Of a DNA stretch of 64,000 nt, positions 44,412-53,325 are shown in pieces (the stretch's first letter is position 1; every line of letters begins with the position of its first letter). The position numbers and the translations under genes were made by a program. Source of the stretch: Marivita sp. GX14005 (GTDB lineage Bacteria > Pseudomonadota > Alphaproteobacteria > Rhodobacterales > Rhodobacteraceae). The notes under the pieces were generated by a model. It was not told where the DNA came from. It did not search any database and saw only the letters and a program-made list of their open reading frames with translations. Location of the stretch: contig NZ_JAMCCQ010000004.1 in NCBI RefSeq assembly GCF_023370775.1, positions 248,001 to 312,000 of the forward strand. Direction: 5' to 3'.

Positions 44412-46512
44412 GTTCGATCCGCTCGAGCGGTTGCACGTTCACATTGGCCGACAGTTCCTGAAAGGACAGCACGGCAAGGCTTGGAAATTCCCGTTCCACG
44501 ATCTTGCGCAGGAAACGGCGGATATCCATCGGGGCAAGGATCACCGGGGCCATCGTGTGCCGCTCCACCTCTCCGACCGCGCGTTTGAGCGCGCCGATCA
44601 GCTGTTTATGCGTGTCGGGAGACAGGGCGAGGTAGCTCGCCCCCGAGGTCTGGCGGATCGCGCCGCGAATTTCGTCCTCGACGGGTTTGGACAGCAGATA
44701 GGCCGGGATCACCGATTGCCCGGCCGAGAATTTATGCGTGATGTAACGCCCAAGTGCGGCGCGCACATGCTCGGTGAGCAGGATCGCATCCTTTTCGCGC
44801 TGGCCCCATTCCACCAGCGCTTCGAGCACGGTGCGCATGTCGCGGATCGAGATTTCCTCGGACACCAGCCGTTGCAGGACATCGGCGATGGTGATCACCG
44901 GCAGCGCGCGGGTGACCTCGCGCACCAGTTCGGCGAAATCCTTTTCCATCTGGTTCATCAGGAACATGGTCTCCTGCACCCCGATGAATTCACCCGCATG
45001 GGATTTGAGCACATGCGCCAGATGAAAGGTCAGCATCCCCGGCAGCGCCATCGCCTGAACGCCCGCGCGTTTCACCAGATTGGCGTGGCGCATCGCCACC
45101 CAGAGCGACGGTGTGCCGGGCAGGAAATCGTCGCCCCGTTCGTAGGGGATTTGGAACATATCGAGGTTCTGCGTCGTCTCGCGCACCATGAAATGCCCCT
45201 CGCGCGCCTGTCCCGAGGCGACGGGGATTTCGTTGACGAGGATGCGGTAGGCCCCGTCGGGCAGCGTATCGTTGAGGCGCAGATGCACGCCGGGAAAGGG
45301 CACGCCCAGATCGAAGTAGAGCGCGCGGCGCACACGTGCGACCTCGCGATCCAGAACCTTGGGCTGGATTTCGGACCGGATGCCGGAGGCGACATCGACG
45401 ATCAGCGGCACGGTGAGCGCAAAGCTCACCGGCTCGACCTCCGGCGCAGTGTCGGGCGCGCCCGCTTCGGGAAAGGCGGGCATCGCCGTCGGCGCGGCGG
45501 CGCTGGCCAGCGCGGGCATGGAGCGGCTTTCGTCCTCCTCGGCCCGGCGGGCGGTGCCGCGGATGATGGTGATCCCGGCGATGCCGGTGATCGCCGCCAG
45601 CGTCAGGAACACCAGCGTCGGAAAGCCGGGGATTGCGGCAAAGCCCAGCATGATGGCGGCGGCGATCAGCAGCGCCTTGGGCTCGCCCACCACCTGCCGG
45701 GCGATATCGGCGCCCAGATCCTCGTTTTCTTCTGACGCGACACGGGTGACGATGAACCCTGCGGTGATCGACACGAAGAGCGCCGGGATCTGCGCCACCA
45801 GCCCGTCGCCGATGGTCAGGATCGAATAGACCTCCAGCGCCTCTCCGGTGGTCATGTCATATTGCGTCATGCCGACGGTGATGCCGCCGATGATGTTGAC
45901 GCAGATGATGATCAGCCCGGCGATGGCATCGCCCTTGACGAATTTCATCGCCCCGTCCATCGCGCCGTAAAGCTGGCTTTCCTTTTCCAGCTTGCCGCGC
46001 CGCGACTTGGCGTCGGTGATGTCGATCATGCCGGCGCGCATGTCGGAATCGATGCTCATCTGTTTGCCGGGCATGGCATCGAGGCTGAAGCGTGCCGACA
46101 CTTCGGCCACGCGTTCAGACCCCTTGGTGATGACCATGAAATTCACGATGGTCAGGATCAGGAAGATCACCGCTCCGACGACAAGGTTGCCCGAGACGAC
46201 AAAATTGCCGAAGGTTTCCACGATCTCGCCCGCGTCGGCTTGAAGCAGGATCAGTCGCGTCGTGGTGATCGACAGCGCAAGGCGGAACAGCGTGGTCAGC
46301 AGCAGGATCGAGGGGAAGGCCGAAAAGGTGACGATGTCTTTGAGGTAGATCGCCACCATCAGTAGGATCGCCGACAGCGCGAGGTTGATCCCGATGAGAA
46401 TGTCCACCACCAGCGTCGGCAGCGGCAGGATCATCATGAAGACGATGGCGATCAGCAGGAATGCCAGCACCACGTCATTGCGCTTGGACAGCTTTTGCAA
46501 AAGGCGGGTCAT
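44404..46512 (-). CDS. sctV: Type III secretion export gate protein SctV
   Basis: A 702-residue FHIPEP/LcrD family protein. Seven to eight N-terminal membrane helices (about 15-320) are followed by a cytoplasmic ring domain of ~340 residues. RFSLDAMPGKQMSIDSD and the following cytoplasmic loop between helices are diagnostic, and YDMTTGEALEVYSILTIGD is well conserved. SctV forms the nonameric gate where substrates dock and protons are used. The ATG at 46512 opens the mature TM region. It is first in a minus operon with the three channel-like genes; divergent from sctG. Confidence 0.96.
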   Translation of the reverse strand: MTRLLQKLSKRNDVVLAFLLIAIVFMMILPLPTLVVDILIGINLALSAILLMVAIYLKDIVTFSAFPSILLLTTLFRLALSITTTRLILLQADAGEIVETFGNFVVSGNLVVGAVIFLILTIVNFMVITKGSERVAEVSARFSLDAMPGKQMSIDSDMRAGMIDITDAKSRRGKLEKESQLYGAMDGAMKFVKGDAIAGLIIICVNIIGGITVGMTQYDMTTGEALEVYSILTIGDGLVAQIPALFVSITAGFIVTRVASEENEDLGADIARQVVGEPKALLIAAAIMLGFAAIPGFPTLVFLTLAAITGIAGITIIRGTARRAEEDESRSMPALASAAAPTAMPAFPEAGAPDTAPEVEPVSFALTVPLIVDVASGIRSEIQPKVLDREVARVRRALYFDLGVPFPGVHLRLNDTLPDGAYRILVNEIPVASGQAREGHFMVRETTQNLDMFQIPYERGDDFLPGTPSLWVAMRHANLVKRAGVQAMALPGMLTFHLAHVLKSHAGEFIGVQETMFLMNQMEKDFAELVREVTRALPVITIADVLQRLVSEEISIRDMRTVLEALVEWGQREKDAILLTEHVRAALGRYITHKFSAGQSVIPAYLLSKPVEDEIRGAIRQTSGASYLALSPDTHKQLIGALKRAVGEVERHTMAPVILAPMDIRRFLRKIVEREFPSLAVLSFQELSANVNVQPLERIELV

Positions 46513-46626
46513 GTCGGGTTCGGTCTGGTCCTGAAAGCCGGTGCGGCGGGTATCGCGCACATCGAAAGGCGTGGATCGGTGCGAAGCCTCTATGTCGCGC
46601 GGCGGCCGGTGCCTTGCGGGTGATGT

Positions 46627-46657
46627 TTGACACTCACTGCGCGCATCGGGATGCGCG
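46627..46657 (+). promoter_or_regulatory. Promoter -35 box and 18-bp palindrome before the sctG-sctU operon
   Basis: TTGACA at 46627-46632 is a perfect -35 hexamer on the plus strand. Eight bases on starts CGCGCATC-GG-GATGCGCG (46640-46657), a perfect palindrome that spans the expected spacer and -10 position, which itself reads poorly (GATGCG). A repressor or activator binding there would control the main injectisome operon, and perhaps divergent sctV. Confidence 0.5.
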
Positions 46658-46733
46658 ATGGAAGGGAAAGGGCGACAGGCGTCCGTCAAAGAGGCGGGGC
46701 GCACCGCCCGTTAGAGCCGCAAGAGGAGAGCAT

Positions 46734-47093
46734 ATGCCGATCGGGCTTGATTCCGACGCAGTGAAGGTCTTGGCCGATATCGGCTTTCTCGGCATCAGCC
46801 GGGGCCGGCCCGAAGAGGCCGCGCGCATCTTCGAGGCGCTGACGCTCATCCGCCCGGATGAGGAGGTCGGGCCGGTCGGGCTGGCCATGGCGCGGCTTGG
46901 GGCGGGCGATCCGGCGGCGGCGCGGCAGGCCTTGTCGCAGGCGCCGCAGACCGAGGCGGTGATGGCCTTCACCTGCGTTGCACTGGCCCGGCAGGGCGAC
47001 CGCGCCGGCGCGCGGGAGATTTTCGAGGAATTGGACACTATCGCGCCCGGCTCTGAACTGACCGGCATCGCCCGCGCCGCCGCCTGCGGCTGA
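46734..47093 (+). CDS. sctG: YscG/HrpB1-like TPR protein SctG
   Basis: A 119-residue TPR-like protein. IGFLGISRGRPEEAARIFEA and VGLAMARLGAGDPAAARQAL are two helical repeats as in YscG/PscG, cytosolic co-chaperones of the needle subunit. Its position as first gene before sctI-J-K-L matches the Yersinia order yscG-(H)-I-J-K-L. AGAGGAGAG precedes the ATG. The needle gene sctF, normally adjacent, is missing here. HrpB1-type proteins are the alternative. Confidence 0.7.
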   Translation: MPIGLDSDAVKVLADIGFLGISRGRPEEAARIFEALTLIRPDEEVGPVGLAMARLGAGDPAAARQALSQAPQTEAVMAFTCVALARQGDRAGAREIFEELDTIAPGSELTGIARAAACG

Positions 47094-47127
47094 GCCGCGC
47101 GGCGTTTCAACACAAGGAGAGACGATC

Positions 47128-47682
47128 ATGAGCCATTCGGTCTACCTGCCGCCAAGCGTCGGCCAGGGCGGTCTTGCCGACGCGGCGGGCAGCGCGGGCG
47201 CCGCGCCGCAAGCGCCGGGCGGATCGTCGCTGCGCGCTTTCGCGAACGCCATGGACGCGGCATCGGGCGCGCATGGCCCCGCGCAGATCACGCCGGTGCA
47301 ATTCGTGCCGGGCGCGGAGGCGGCGCAGGCGCCAAGCGGGGTGCAGAGTGCCTCCCCCGCCGCCGCGAGCGACGAAGCGGTCCGTCAGCGCGCCATCGAC
47401 GGTCTGGAACTTGACGCGCCGGTCGCGGGTGCGGCGGGCGCCGCCGCCGAGGGCGGGATCGGCACCGGGCAGACGATCCTCGACGGGCTGGCGCGCATCC
47501 GGGGCGCGTTCGATGGCGGGCTGGAGCGTGTGAACAGCAAGGTCGCGGCCACCGATCTCGATGTGTCGGACATGATGGGCCTGCAGATGGAAGTCGTGCA
47601 GTATTCCATGATGGTCGATGTCAGCAGCAAGCTCGCGGGCAAGTCCACGCAGGCGATGGATACGTTGATGAAGGCGCAATAG
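47128..47682 (+). CDS. sctI: Type III secretion inner rod protein SctI
   Basis: A 184-residue protein. The Ala/Pro-rich N-terminal ~110 residues look disordered and the C-terminal helix (MMGLQMEVVQYSMMVDVSSK, ending LAGKSTQAMDTLMKAQ) is the characteristic SctI/EscI tail that builds the inner rod under the needle. It is longer than the 80-140 residues common for SctI because of the N-terminal extension. AAGGAGAG precedes the ATG and sctJ follows by 8 bases, the universal I-J order. Confidence 0.82.
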   Translation: MSHSVYLPPSVGQGGLADAAGSAGAAPQAPGGSSLRAFANAMDAASGAHGPAQITPVQFVPGAEAAQAPSGVQSASPAAASDEAVRQRAIDGLELDAPVAGAAGAAAEGGIGTGQTILDGLARIRGAFDGGLERVNSKVAATDLDVSDMMGLQMEVVQYSMMVDVSSKLAGKSTQAMDTLMKAQ

Positions 47683-47690
47683 GCGGCGTG

Positions 47691-48503
47691 ATGTCCCTTG
47701 TCCTAACCCCTGTGAAACGCGCCTCGCGGGCGCTGGCGATGCTCGGCCTCGTGCTGTTTCTGGCGGCGTGCCAGACCGATCTCTATTCAGGCCTCACCGA
47801 ACGCGAGGCGAACGAGATGTTGGCCGCGCTTCTGGGCGATGGAATCGATGCGCAGAAGGTGGCCGCCGGGGATGGGCTCTTTTCCGTCAGCGTGCCGGAC
47901 GGACAGGTGCGCGGCGCGTTGTCGATCCTCGATGCGCAGGGCCTGCCGCGAGGGTCGCGGCAATCGCTGGGTAAGGTGTTTGCCAAGTCGGGCATCGTGT
48001 CCTCGCCCTTCGAGGAACGCATCCGCTTCGTCTATGCGCTGAGCGAGGAGGTCTCCAGCACGCTGGAGCAGATCGATGGCGTCACCGTCGCGCGGGTGCA
48101 TATCGTCATGCCGGAAGACCCCGCCTTGGGGCAGGATGTGAAACCGTCCTCGGCGGCGGTGTTCATCAAGCAAAAGCCGGGCTATGACCTCGATTTCCTG
48201 ATGCCGCAGGTGCGCAGGCTGGTGGCCAACGCCATCGAGGGCGTGTCCTACGATGCCGTGACCGTCGTGCTGGTCGAGGCGCAGCCGGTTGTCGTGGCCG
48301 ACCGCCCCGCCGGGCCGGAACTGGCCGAGCTTATGCCGGGCGTGCGGGTCGAGGCATCGGCGGTGTCACAGATGCGGATGCTGGGGATCGGCGCGGCGAC
48401 GATCATCGCGCTTCTGGCGGGGGCGGTCGGGTTCCTGGCGTGGCGGGTGATGAAGCCCCGCGCGTCCGTGCCGGCCGAGGATGAGGGCGCGGACCTTGTC
48501 TGA
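47691..48503 (+). CDS. sctJ: Type III secretion inner-ring lipoprotein SctJ
   Basis: A 270-residue YscJ/PrgK-family protein. A lipoprotein signal ends in the lipobox LFLAAC (Cys27), the two ring-building domains follow (DLYSGLTEREANEMLAALL at the start; VTVARVHIVMPEDPALGQD in the second), and a C-terminal membrane helix (about 225-250) anchors it. It forms the inner-membrane ring of the basal body. A GTG at 47688 directly before the ATG is in frame. It overlaps sctK by 23 bases. Confidence 0.95.
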   Translation: MSLVLTPVKRASRALAMLGLVLFLAACQTDLYSGLTEREANEMLAALLGDGIDAQKVAAGDGLFSVSVPDGQVRGALSILDAQGLPRGSRQSLGKVFAKSGIVSSPFEERIRFVYALSEEVSSTLEQIDGVTVARVHIVMPEDPALGQDVKPSSAAVFIKQKPGYDLDFLMPQVRRLVANAIEGVSYDAVTVVLVEAQPVVVADRPAGPELAELMPGVRVEASAVSQMRMLGIGAATIIALLAGAVGFLAWRVMKPRASVPAEDEGADLV

Positions 48504-49134
48504 TGCCGTGTTGCAGATCACCGGCCCCGGCGGTGCCGAGCTTCGCGATCTGGCGCGGTTCTGCGCGCGGCCCGATGAACGCCTGCGCGCGGGACGCCTG
48601 CGCGATCTGGCCGGGGCGGCAGCCCCCCTTATCGGCGTTCCGGCCTGCGCGGCGGCCTTTGGGCGGAATATCGCAGAGGTTTTGAACCTGCGCGCGCTGC
48701 CGGTGACGCATCAGCCGAATGGTGCCGAGGCGCGCGCCCTGCGTATGGCGCTTGCCCCATTCGACCGGCTGGACAGGGTGCTGCGCGCACTGGCGGGGGC
48801 CGTCTGGCAAGACGCCATTCGCGGCGCTTTGCGCAAGGCGGACCGGCAAGCCTGGATCGACCGTGTAGGCAGTGACGGCGTTGATCTGGCGCTGCGGCAG
48901 GGCGCGGTGCTTTACGGCGCGGTGGCGCGGCTGGCCGAGGGCGAACCCGCGCGCGCGATGGACCGGGCCGAGGCCGTTCTGGGTGCATGGCTCGCGCGGC
49001 AGAGCGTGCTGGCGGCGCAGATCTGGGTTGCCCGTATCGGCGGTCCGATGCCCGATCCGTTGCCCGATGGCGCGGCACCGCGCCAGATCGCCCGACTGCT
49101 GGGCGCGAAGGAGCCGTCATGGATCGCCGCCTGA
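48481..49134 (+). CDS. sctK: Type III secretion cytoplasmic protein SctK
   Basis: A 217-residue soluble protein between sctJ and sctL, the invariant place of yscK. It is Arg/Ala-rich and helical; SctK sequences are poorly conserved, but the LNLRALPVTH segment and RADRQAWIDRVGSDGV-like region recall YscK. SctK links the C-ring SctQ pods to the inner-membrane ring. The start overlaps sctJ and the end overlaps sctL by 16 bases. The call depends mainly on gene order. Confidence 0.75.
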   Translation: MRARTLSDAVLQITGPGGAELRDLARFCARPDERLRAGRLRDLAGAAAPLIGVPACAAAFGRNIAEVLNLRALPVTHQPNGAEARALRMALAPFDRLDRVLRALAGAVWQDAIRGALRKADRQAWIDRVGSDGVDLALRQGAVLYGAVARLAEGEPARAMDRAEAVLGAWLARQSVLAAQIWVARIGGPMPDPLPDGAAPRQIARLLGAKEPSWIAA

Positions 49135-49730
49135 GCCTGACCGGCCTGAACCTGCGCACCGCCGCCGACGGCGGTATCCTGCGCGCCGCGCAGATTGCGG
49201 AGGCCGAGAGCGCCCTAACCCTGATCGAGGAGGCCGAGGCGCGCGCGGCAACGATCGTCGCCGATGCCGAAACCGTGCGCGAAGAGGCGCGGCGCGAGGG
49301 TCATGCCGAAGGTCTGGCGCAGGCCGCACGCGAGGCGGCGCAGCGGATGGCCGTGGAGGAAGTGGCGCTCGATTCGGCGTTGGCGCGGATCGAGGGGCAG
49401 CTGGCCGAACTGGTCAGCGCTTCGGTGCTGCGCATCATCGGCACGCTGGAGGATGGCGATCTGGTGACGCGCACCGTGCGCACGGCGCTGTCGACGCTGC
49501 GGACGGAACGGCGGGTGCGGCTCTATGTGCCGCATGGCGCGGCCGATGAGGCGCGCGCGGCGGTCGAGGCCGCGCATGCCGATCTGCCGGGGCTTGAGAT
49601 GATCGACGTGATCGAGGATGCCGCTCTCGTGCCGCCGCAATTGCGGCTGGAAAGCGACATGGGCGTCGTGCGCTTCGATCTGGATGACACCGAAGCCGAG
49701 CTTGGCGCGCTTTTGTATCCAGGCGGCTGA
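49119..49730 (+). CDS. sctL: Type III secretion stator protein SctL
   Basis: A 203-residue FliH/YscL-type protein. Residues 20-110 form a charged coiled coil (IAEAESALTLIEEAEARAA) and the C-terminal domain has RVRLYVPHGAADEARAAVEA and a DMGVVRFDLDDTEAELGALL region, as in V-type ATPase E-like stators. It tethers the ATPase SctN to SctQ/SctK. The start at 49119 overlaps sctK, and sctN begins three bases after its stop. Confidence 0.9.
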   Translation: MDRRLSLTGLNLRTAADGGILRAAQIAEAESALTLIEEAEARAATIVADAETVREEARREGHAEGLAQAAREAAQRMAVEEVALDSALARIEGQLAELVSASVLRIIGTLEDGDLVTRTVRTALSTLRTERRVRLYVPHGAADEARAAVEAAHADLPGLEMIDVIEDAALVPPQLRLESDMGVVRFDLDDTEAELGALLYPGG

Positions 49731-49733
49731 GGC

Positions 49734-51110
49734 ATGGCAGAGGCGCATCATATCGACCACATGGCGCAGGCCCGCATGGCGCGCGTTGCCGCAGCGCCCG
49801 AGCGCATGGCAGCGCGCCTTGCCGAACGGGCGGCGCAGTTTCATCCCTACCGGATGACGGGCCGGGTGCGCAAAGTGGTGGGGACCATCATCCATGCCGT
49901 CGCCCCCGATGTGCAGATCGGCGAATTGGTCGATCTTTATACCCGCGCCACCGGGCACCGGTTGGCCGCCGAAGTGGTGGGCTTCATGGGGGTTGAGGCG
50001 CTGCTGTCGCCCATTGGCGAGACGCAGGGCGTGTCCCCCGCCACCGAGGTTATCCCGACCGGCCGCGTGCAGACGGTTGGCGTGGGGCCGGGGCTTCAGG
50101 GCCGGGTGCTGGACGGGTTCGGCAATTTCATCGACGGGCTCGACCGCCCCTTTGCACCCGAGACGCAGTATCCGGTCTATCAAGACCCGCCCGATCCGAT
50201 GACGCGGCGGATCATCGACACGCCGCTGTCGCTGGGGGTGCGCGCGCTCGACGGGTTGCTGACCTGCGGCGAGGGGCAGCGGATGGGCGTCTTTGCCGCC
50301 GCCGGGGGCGGGAAATCGACGCTGCTGGCCATGCTGGTCAACGGCGCGGATGTGGATATCACGGTGCTCGCGCTGATCGGCGAACGCGGCCGCGAGGTGC
50401 GCGAATTCATCGAGCATGATCTGGGCCCCGAGGGGCTGGCCAAATCGGTGATCGTGGTCGCCACCTCCGACAAATCCTCGATGGAGAGAGCCAAGGCGGC
50501 GAGCGTGGCCACGTCCATCGCAGAATATTACCGCGACCAGGGCAAGCGCGTGCTGTTCCTGATGGACAGCGTCACGCGCTACGCCCGCGCACAGCGCGAG
50601 ATCGGGCTGGCCGCCGGAGAGCCGCCGACGCGGCGCGGCTTTCCGCCGTCGGTCTTTGCCAACCTGCCCAAGCTGATGGAGAGGGTGGGCATGAACGATC
50701 GCGGTTCGATCACCGCGCTGTATACCGTGCTGGTCGAGGGCGACGACATGAACGAGCCGGTGGCCGACGAGACGCGCTCGATCCTCGACGGGCATATCGT
50801 GCTCAGCCGCAAGCTGGCGGCGCAGAACCATTATCCGGCGATTGACGTGCTGGCGTCGAAATCGCGGGTGATGACCAAGGTGGCTGCGCCCGACCATATC
50901 GCGGCGGCGGGGCGGATCAACGAATGGCTGGCGCTTTATGCCGAAAACGAATTGCTGGTGAAGATCGGCGAATACCAGCGCGGCACCGATCCGCGCGCCG
51001 ATCTGGCCATCGACAAGCAGGACGCGATCCGCGACTTCCTGCGCCAGCCGACGGGTGCGCTCGAGCGCTATGCGGACACGCTGGCCAAGCTCAAGGCGCT
51101 GGCGGCATGA
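49734..51110 (+). CDS. sctN: Type III secretion ATPase SctN
   Basis: A 458-residue FliI/YscN ATPase. Walker A is AAAGGGKST at 188-196, Walker B is [20 protein letters not shown], with the arginine-finger region near 370. It forms a hexamer at the sorting platform that strips chaperones from substrates and unfolds them. All core motifs are intact. It overlaps sctO by four bases. Confidence 0.97.
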   Translation: MAEAHHIDHMAQARMARVAAAPERMAARLAERAAQFHPYRMTGRVRKVVGTIIHAVAPDVQIGELVDLYTRATGHRLAAEVVGFMGVEALLSPIGETQGVSPATEVIPTGRVQTVGVGPGLQGRVLDGFGNFIDGLDRPFAPETQYPVYQDPPDPMTRRIIDTPLSLGVRALDGLLTCGEGQRMGVFAAAGGGKSTLLAMLVNGADVDITVLALIGERGREVREFIEHDLGPEGLAKSVIVVATSDKSSMERAKAASVATSIAEYYRDQGKRVLFLMDSVTRYARAQREIGLAAGEPPTRRGFPPSVFANLPKLMERVGMNDRGSITALYTVLVEGDDMNEPVADETRSILDGHIVLSRKLAAQNHYPAIDVLASKSRVMTKVAAPDHIAAAGRINEWLALYAENELLVKIGEYQRGTDPRADLAIDKQDAIRDFLRQPTGALERYADTLAKLKALAA

Positions 51111-51604
51111 TCTCGCAGGTGGCGACCCTTGGCCGCGTCAAGCGGCTGCGCGAGGACAAGGCCCTGCGCGCGGTGCAGGCGACGCGGCGCGAGGTGGCGC
51201 GCGCCGGGGACCGGCTTGAGGCCGCGCGCGCGGCGGTGGCGGAGAGTGCTACGACCCTGCCTGCGCGCGAGGCGGCGATCTATGCCGAGATCATGCGCCG
51301 TGTCGTCGGCATGGGCGCGATCGACGATGCCAAGGAACGCGTTCAGGCGCTCATGGAGGCGCATCGCCGGCTGGAAGACCGCGCCACCCGCGCCCGCGAT
51401 CACCTGAAGCGGTGCGAGGCGGCGCTTGAGGTTGCGCGTGCCGATCATGCCGCGCGGCGGGCCGAAACCGAAAAGATCGATATGGTGGCCGATGATTTGG
51501 CGCAAGCGCGCGCGGCAGAGGTTCTTCATGCCGAAGAGGCCGAGATCGAGGAAAGCGTGTCGGGCCGTCGCGCGCCGCCCGATGCGGTGCGGGGGATGCC
51601 ATGA
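51107..51604 (+). CDS. sctO: Type III secretion stalk protein SctO
   Basis: A 165-residue all-helical coiled coil (FliJ/YscO type), with heptad-rich arginine/glutamate arms ([20 protein letters not shown] and [20 protein letters not shown]). SctO acts as the central stalk between the SctN hexamer and the SctV ring and escorts chaperones. Position between sctN and sctP and four-base overlaps with both support the call. Confidence 0.88.
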   Translation: MISQVATLGRVKRLREDKALRAVQATRREVARAGDRLEAARAAVAESATTLPAREAAIYAEIMRRVVGMGAIDDAKERVQALMEAHRRLEDRATRARDHLKRCEAALEVARADHAARRAETEKIDMVADDLAQARAAEVLHAEEAEIEESVSGRRAPPDAVRGMP

Positions 51605-52308
51605 CCGGACTGACACCGGACCGCCCCGGCAGCGGCCAGCCGCCGCGCGACATGGGCGATGGCACGGGACGGGATGCGCCGCGGGATCCGCGCGGGCAGG
51701 CCCAATCGCAGATGCAGGCGAAATCCGAAGGCAAGGCGCCAGACCGCCCCGGCCCGCCCCAGCGCGCAGGGGATGTGGCGCGGGCCGAACAGGCGTTTTC
51801 GGCGCTGTTGTCCGGCATGGCCGAGGCCGACGCGCCGAAATCGGGGCCGCCCCGGACGGACGAGGACGCGCGGCGCGGGTCCGATATGGCATTTGTGGTC
51901 ACCATCCTGCCCGGCGAACGCCCCGCCGCGCCCCCGGTGCCGTCGCACTATGACGCCGCGCGGATGGAAGCGCGGGTCGAACGGGTGCTGGCCGCGGTGC
52001 AGGGCGAACTGTCCGCTGCGCCCACGCTGCATGGCGGGCGGGGGATGTCGTTGTCCTTTCCGCTTGCGGTGCCGGGCCTTGGGATTGCGGGGGTGACGCT
52101 GATGCTGTCGCAGGGTGCGCTTGATGTGACCCTGGCTGGCCAGGGGCCGCTGGGTGCCGCGCAGCAGGCGGCGCTGCGCGATCTGGCGGCATCACTGGCG
52201 CAGCGCCATCCGAACCGCACCGTGCGCGTGCGGCGCGAAGAGGCTGAAGCCGATCCGGCCCTGCCATCCGCCCCCGGAACACCGCAACCACGTGTCCGGG
52301 AGGTCTGA
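51601..52308 (+). CDS. sctP: Type III secretion needle-length regulator SctP
   Basis: A 235-residue protein with a low-complexity Pro/Gly/Arg-rich N-terminal half (about 1-95), typical of secreted molecular rulers, and a folded C-terminal domain (about 110-210; ALDVTLAGQGPLGAAQQAAL) like the substrate-specificity-switch T3S4 domain of FliK/YscP. It sets needle length and triggers the switch in SctU. It is coupled by overlap to sctO and lies three bases before sctQ. Confidence 0.82.
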   Translation: MTGLTPDRPGSGQPPRDMGDGTGRDAPRDPRGQAQSQMQAKSEGKAPDRPGPPQRAGDVARAEQAFSALLSGMAEADAPKSGPPRTDEDARRGSDMAFVVTILPGERPAAPPVPSHYDAARMEARVERVLAAVQGELSAAPTLHGGRGMSLSFPLAVPGLGIAGVTLMLSQGALDVTLAGQGPLGAAQQAALRDLAASLAQRHPNRTVRVRREEAEADPALPSAPGTPQPRVREV

Positions 52309-52311
52309 GCC

Positions 52312-53322
52312 GTGGCCGATGGAAGCACAGTGCGACGCGGCATGACCGGGGCAAACGCGCCGGCCGGCTGGACGACGCTCGCGCGGCTGTTCGATCGCGA
52401 CATTGCCCTGCCCAACGGCACCCTGCGCCTGAGCGAGGTGGATGCTCCGCCCGAGGGGCTTGCTGCGCGCCCCGTAGGGCGTGAGTTATTCGCGGCGCTG
52501 GCAGAGTTTCCCTTTGCCGAGACGCTTGGCGCGCAAATTGATAATGCTGATCTGCCGGGCCTGCCGCCGCTTTTGGCGCGCGCGCTGGAGGAGGCCGCGT
52601 TTGGCGCGCTGCGCGAGGCGCTTGGCCTGCCGCTGCCGGAGATCGGCGCGCCGGTGGAGCCGCCCGCCGGTCTGGTCTGGATCGCCGCCGAGATCGCCCC
52701 CGGTTGGGAGCGGCCCGCGCGGCTGCTGCTCGGCGGCACGCGTGCGGCGCTGGTTCGTGCGGGGCGGCGCTTGCCCGATCTGGGGCCGCACCCGCTTGCC
52801 GTCGCCGCCGCGGAGGCGGTGACGCTGCGCATCGCTCTCGATCTGGGGCGGCTCGACCTGCCGCTTTGCGATCTGCGCGGCCTGCGCGCGGGCGATGCGC
52901 TTCTGCCAAACCCTATCCCGCGCCTGCGCGCGCCCGGTATCGTGCTGCATTTGAGCCGGGGCGAAGGCGGATGGACCATCGAGGACCGACACATGACCCA
53001 AGACGACGACCCGTCCGATCTCGCGCCCGGCATGGCCGAAGCGCCGGAGGCGGGCGATACCCCCCTGACCGATCTCGACGATCTGCCCGTGCGCCTGACC
53101 TTCGTTCTGGCGGAAACGGACACCACGCTTGCCGGTCTGCGCGCGCTGGCCGAGGGCGGTGCGATCCCGTTCGACATCGCCGCGGGCGCGGAGGCCGCGC
53201 CCGGAACGCAGATGCGCATTCTCGTCAACGGGCGGCGTTGGGGGCGCGGCACGCTGATCGAGATCGACGGCATGCCCGCCGTGCGGATCACCGCGATCGA
53301 TAGCGGCAAAACCGGTTCCTAG
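52312..53322 (+). CDS. sctQ: Type III secretion cytoplasmic ring protein SctQ
   Basis: A 336-residue YscQ/SpaO protein, GTG start. The C-terminal SPOA domain (about 255-330) has the pattern LPVRLTFVLAETDTTLAGLR and GTLIEIDGMPAVRITAI, and an SPOA-like middle domain (SPOA1) precedes it. SctQ builds the six pods of the sorting platform. A second internal initiation site (ATG at 52993, GAGG 8 bases ahead) would produce the C-terminal fragment known in YscQ and SpaO. Confidence 0.92.
   Translation: MADGSTVRRGMTGANAPAGWTTLARLFDRDIALPNGTLRLSEVDAPPEGLAARPVGRELFAALAEFPFAETLGAQIDNADLPGLPPLLARALEEAAFGALREALGLPLPEIGAPVEPPAGLVWIAAEIAPGWERPARLLLGGTRAALVRAGRRLPDLGPHPLAVAAAEAVTLRIALDLGRLDLPLCDLRGLRAGDALLPNPIPRLRAPGIVLHLSRGEGGWTIEDRHMTQDDDPSDLAPGMAEAPEAGDTPLTDLDDLPVRLTFVLAETDTTLAGLRALAEGGAIPFDIAAGAEAAPGTQMRILVNGRRWGRGTLIEIDGMPAVRITAIDSGKTGS
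52993..53322 (+). other. Probable internal translation product SctQ-C
   Basis: An in-frame ATG at codon 228 of sctQ, preceded by GAGGACCGACAC, would give a 109-residue product consisting of a short acidic lead and the SPOA2 domain. In Yersinia and Salmonella such an internal start makes a short form that joins full-length SctQ. Here the site is visible but unproven. Confidence 0.45.
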
Positions 53323-53325
53323 ACG

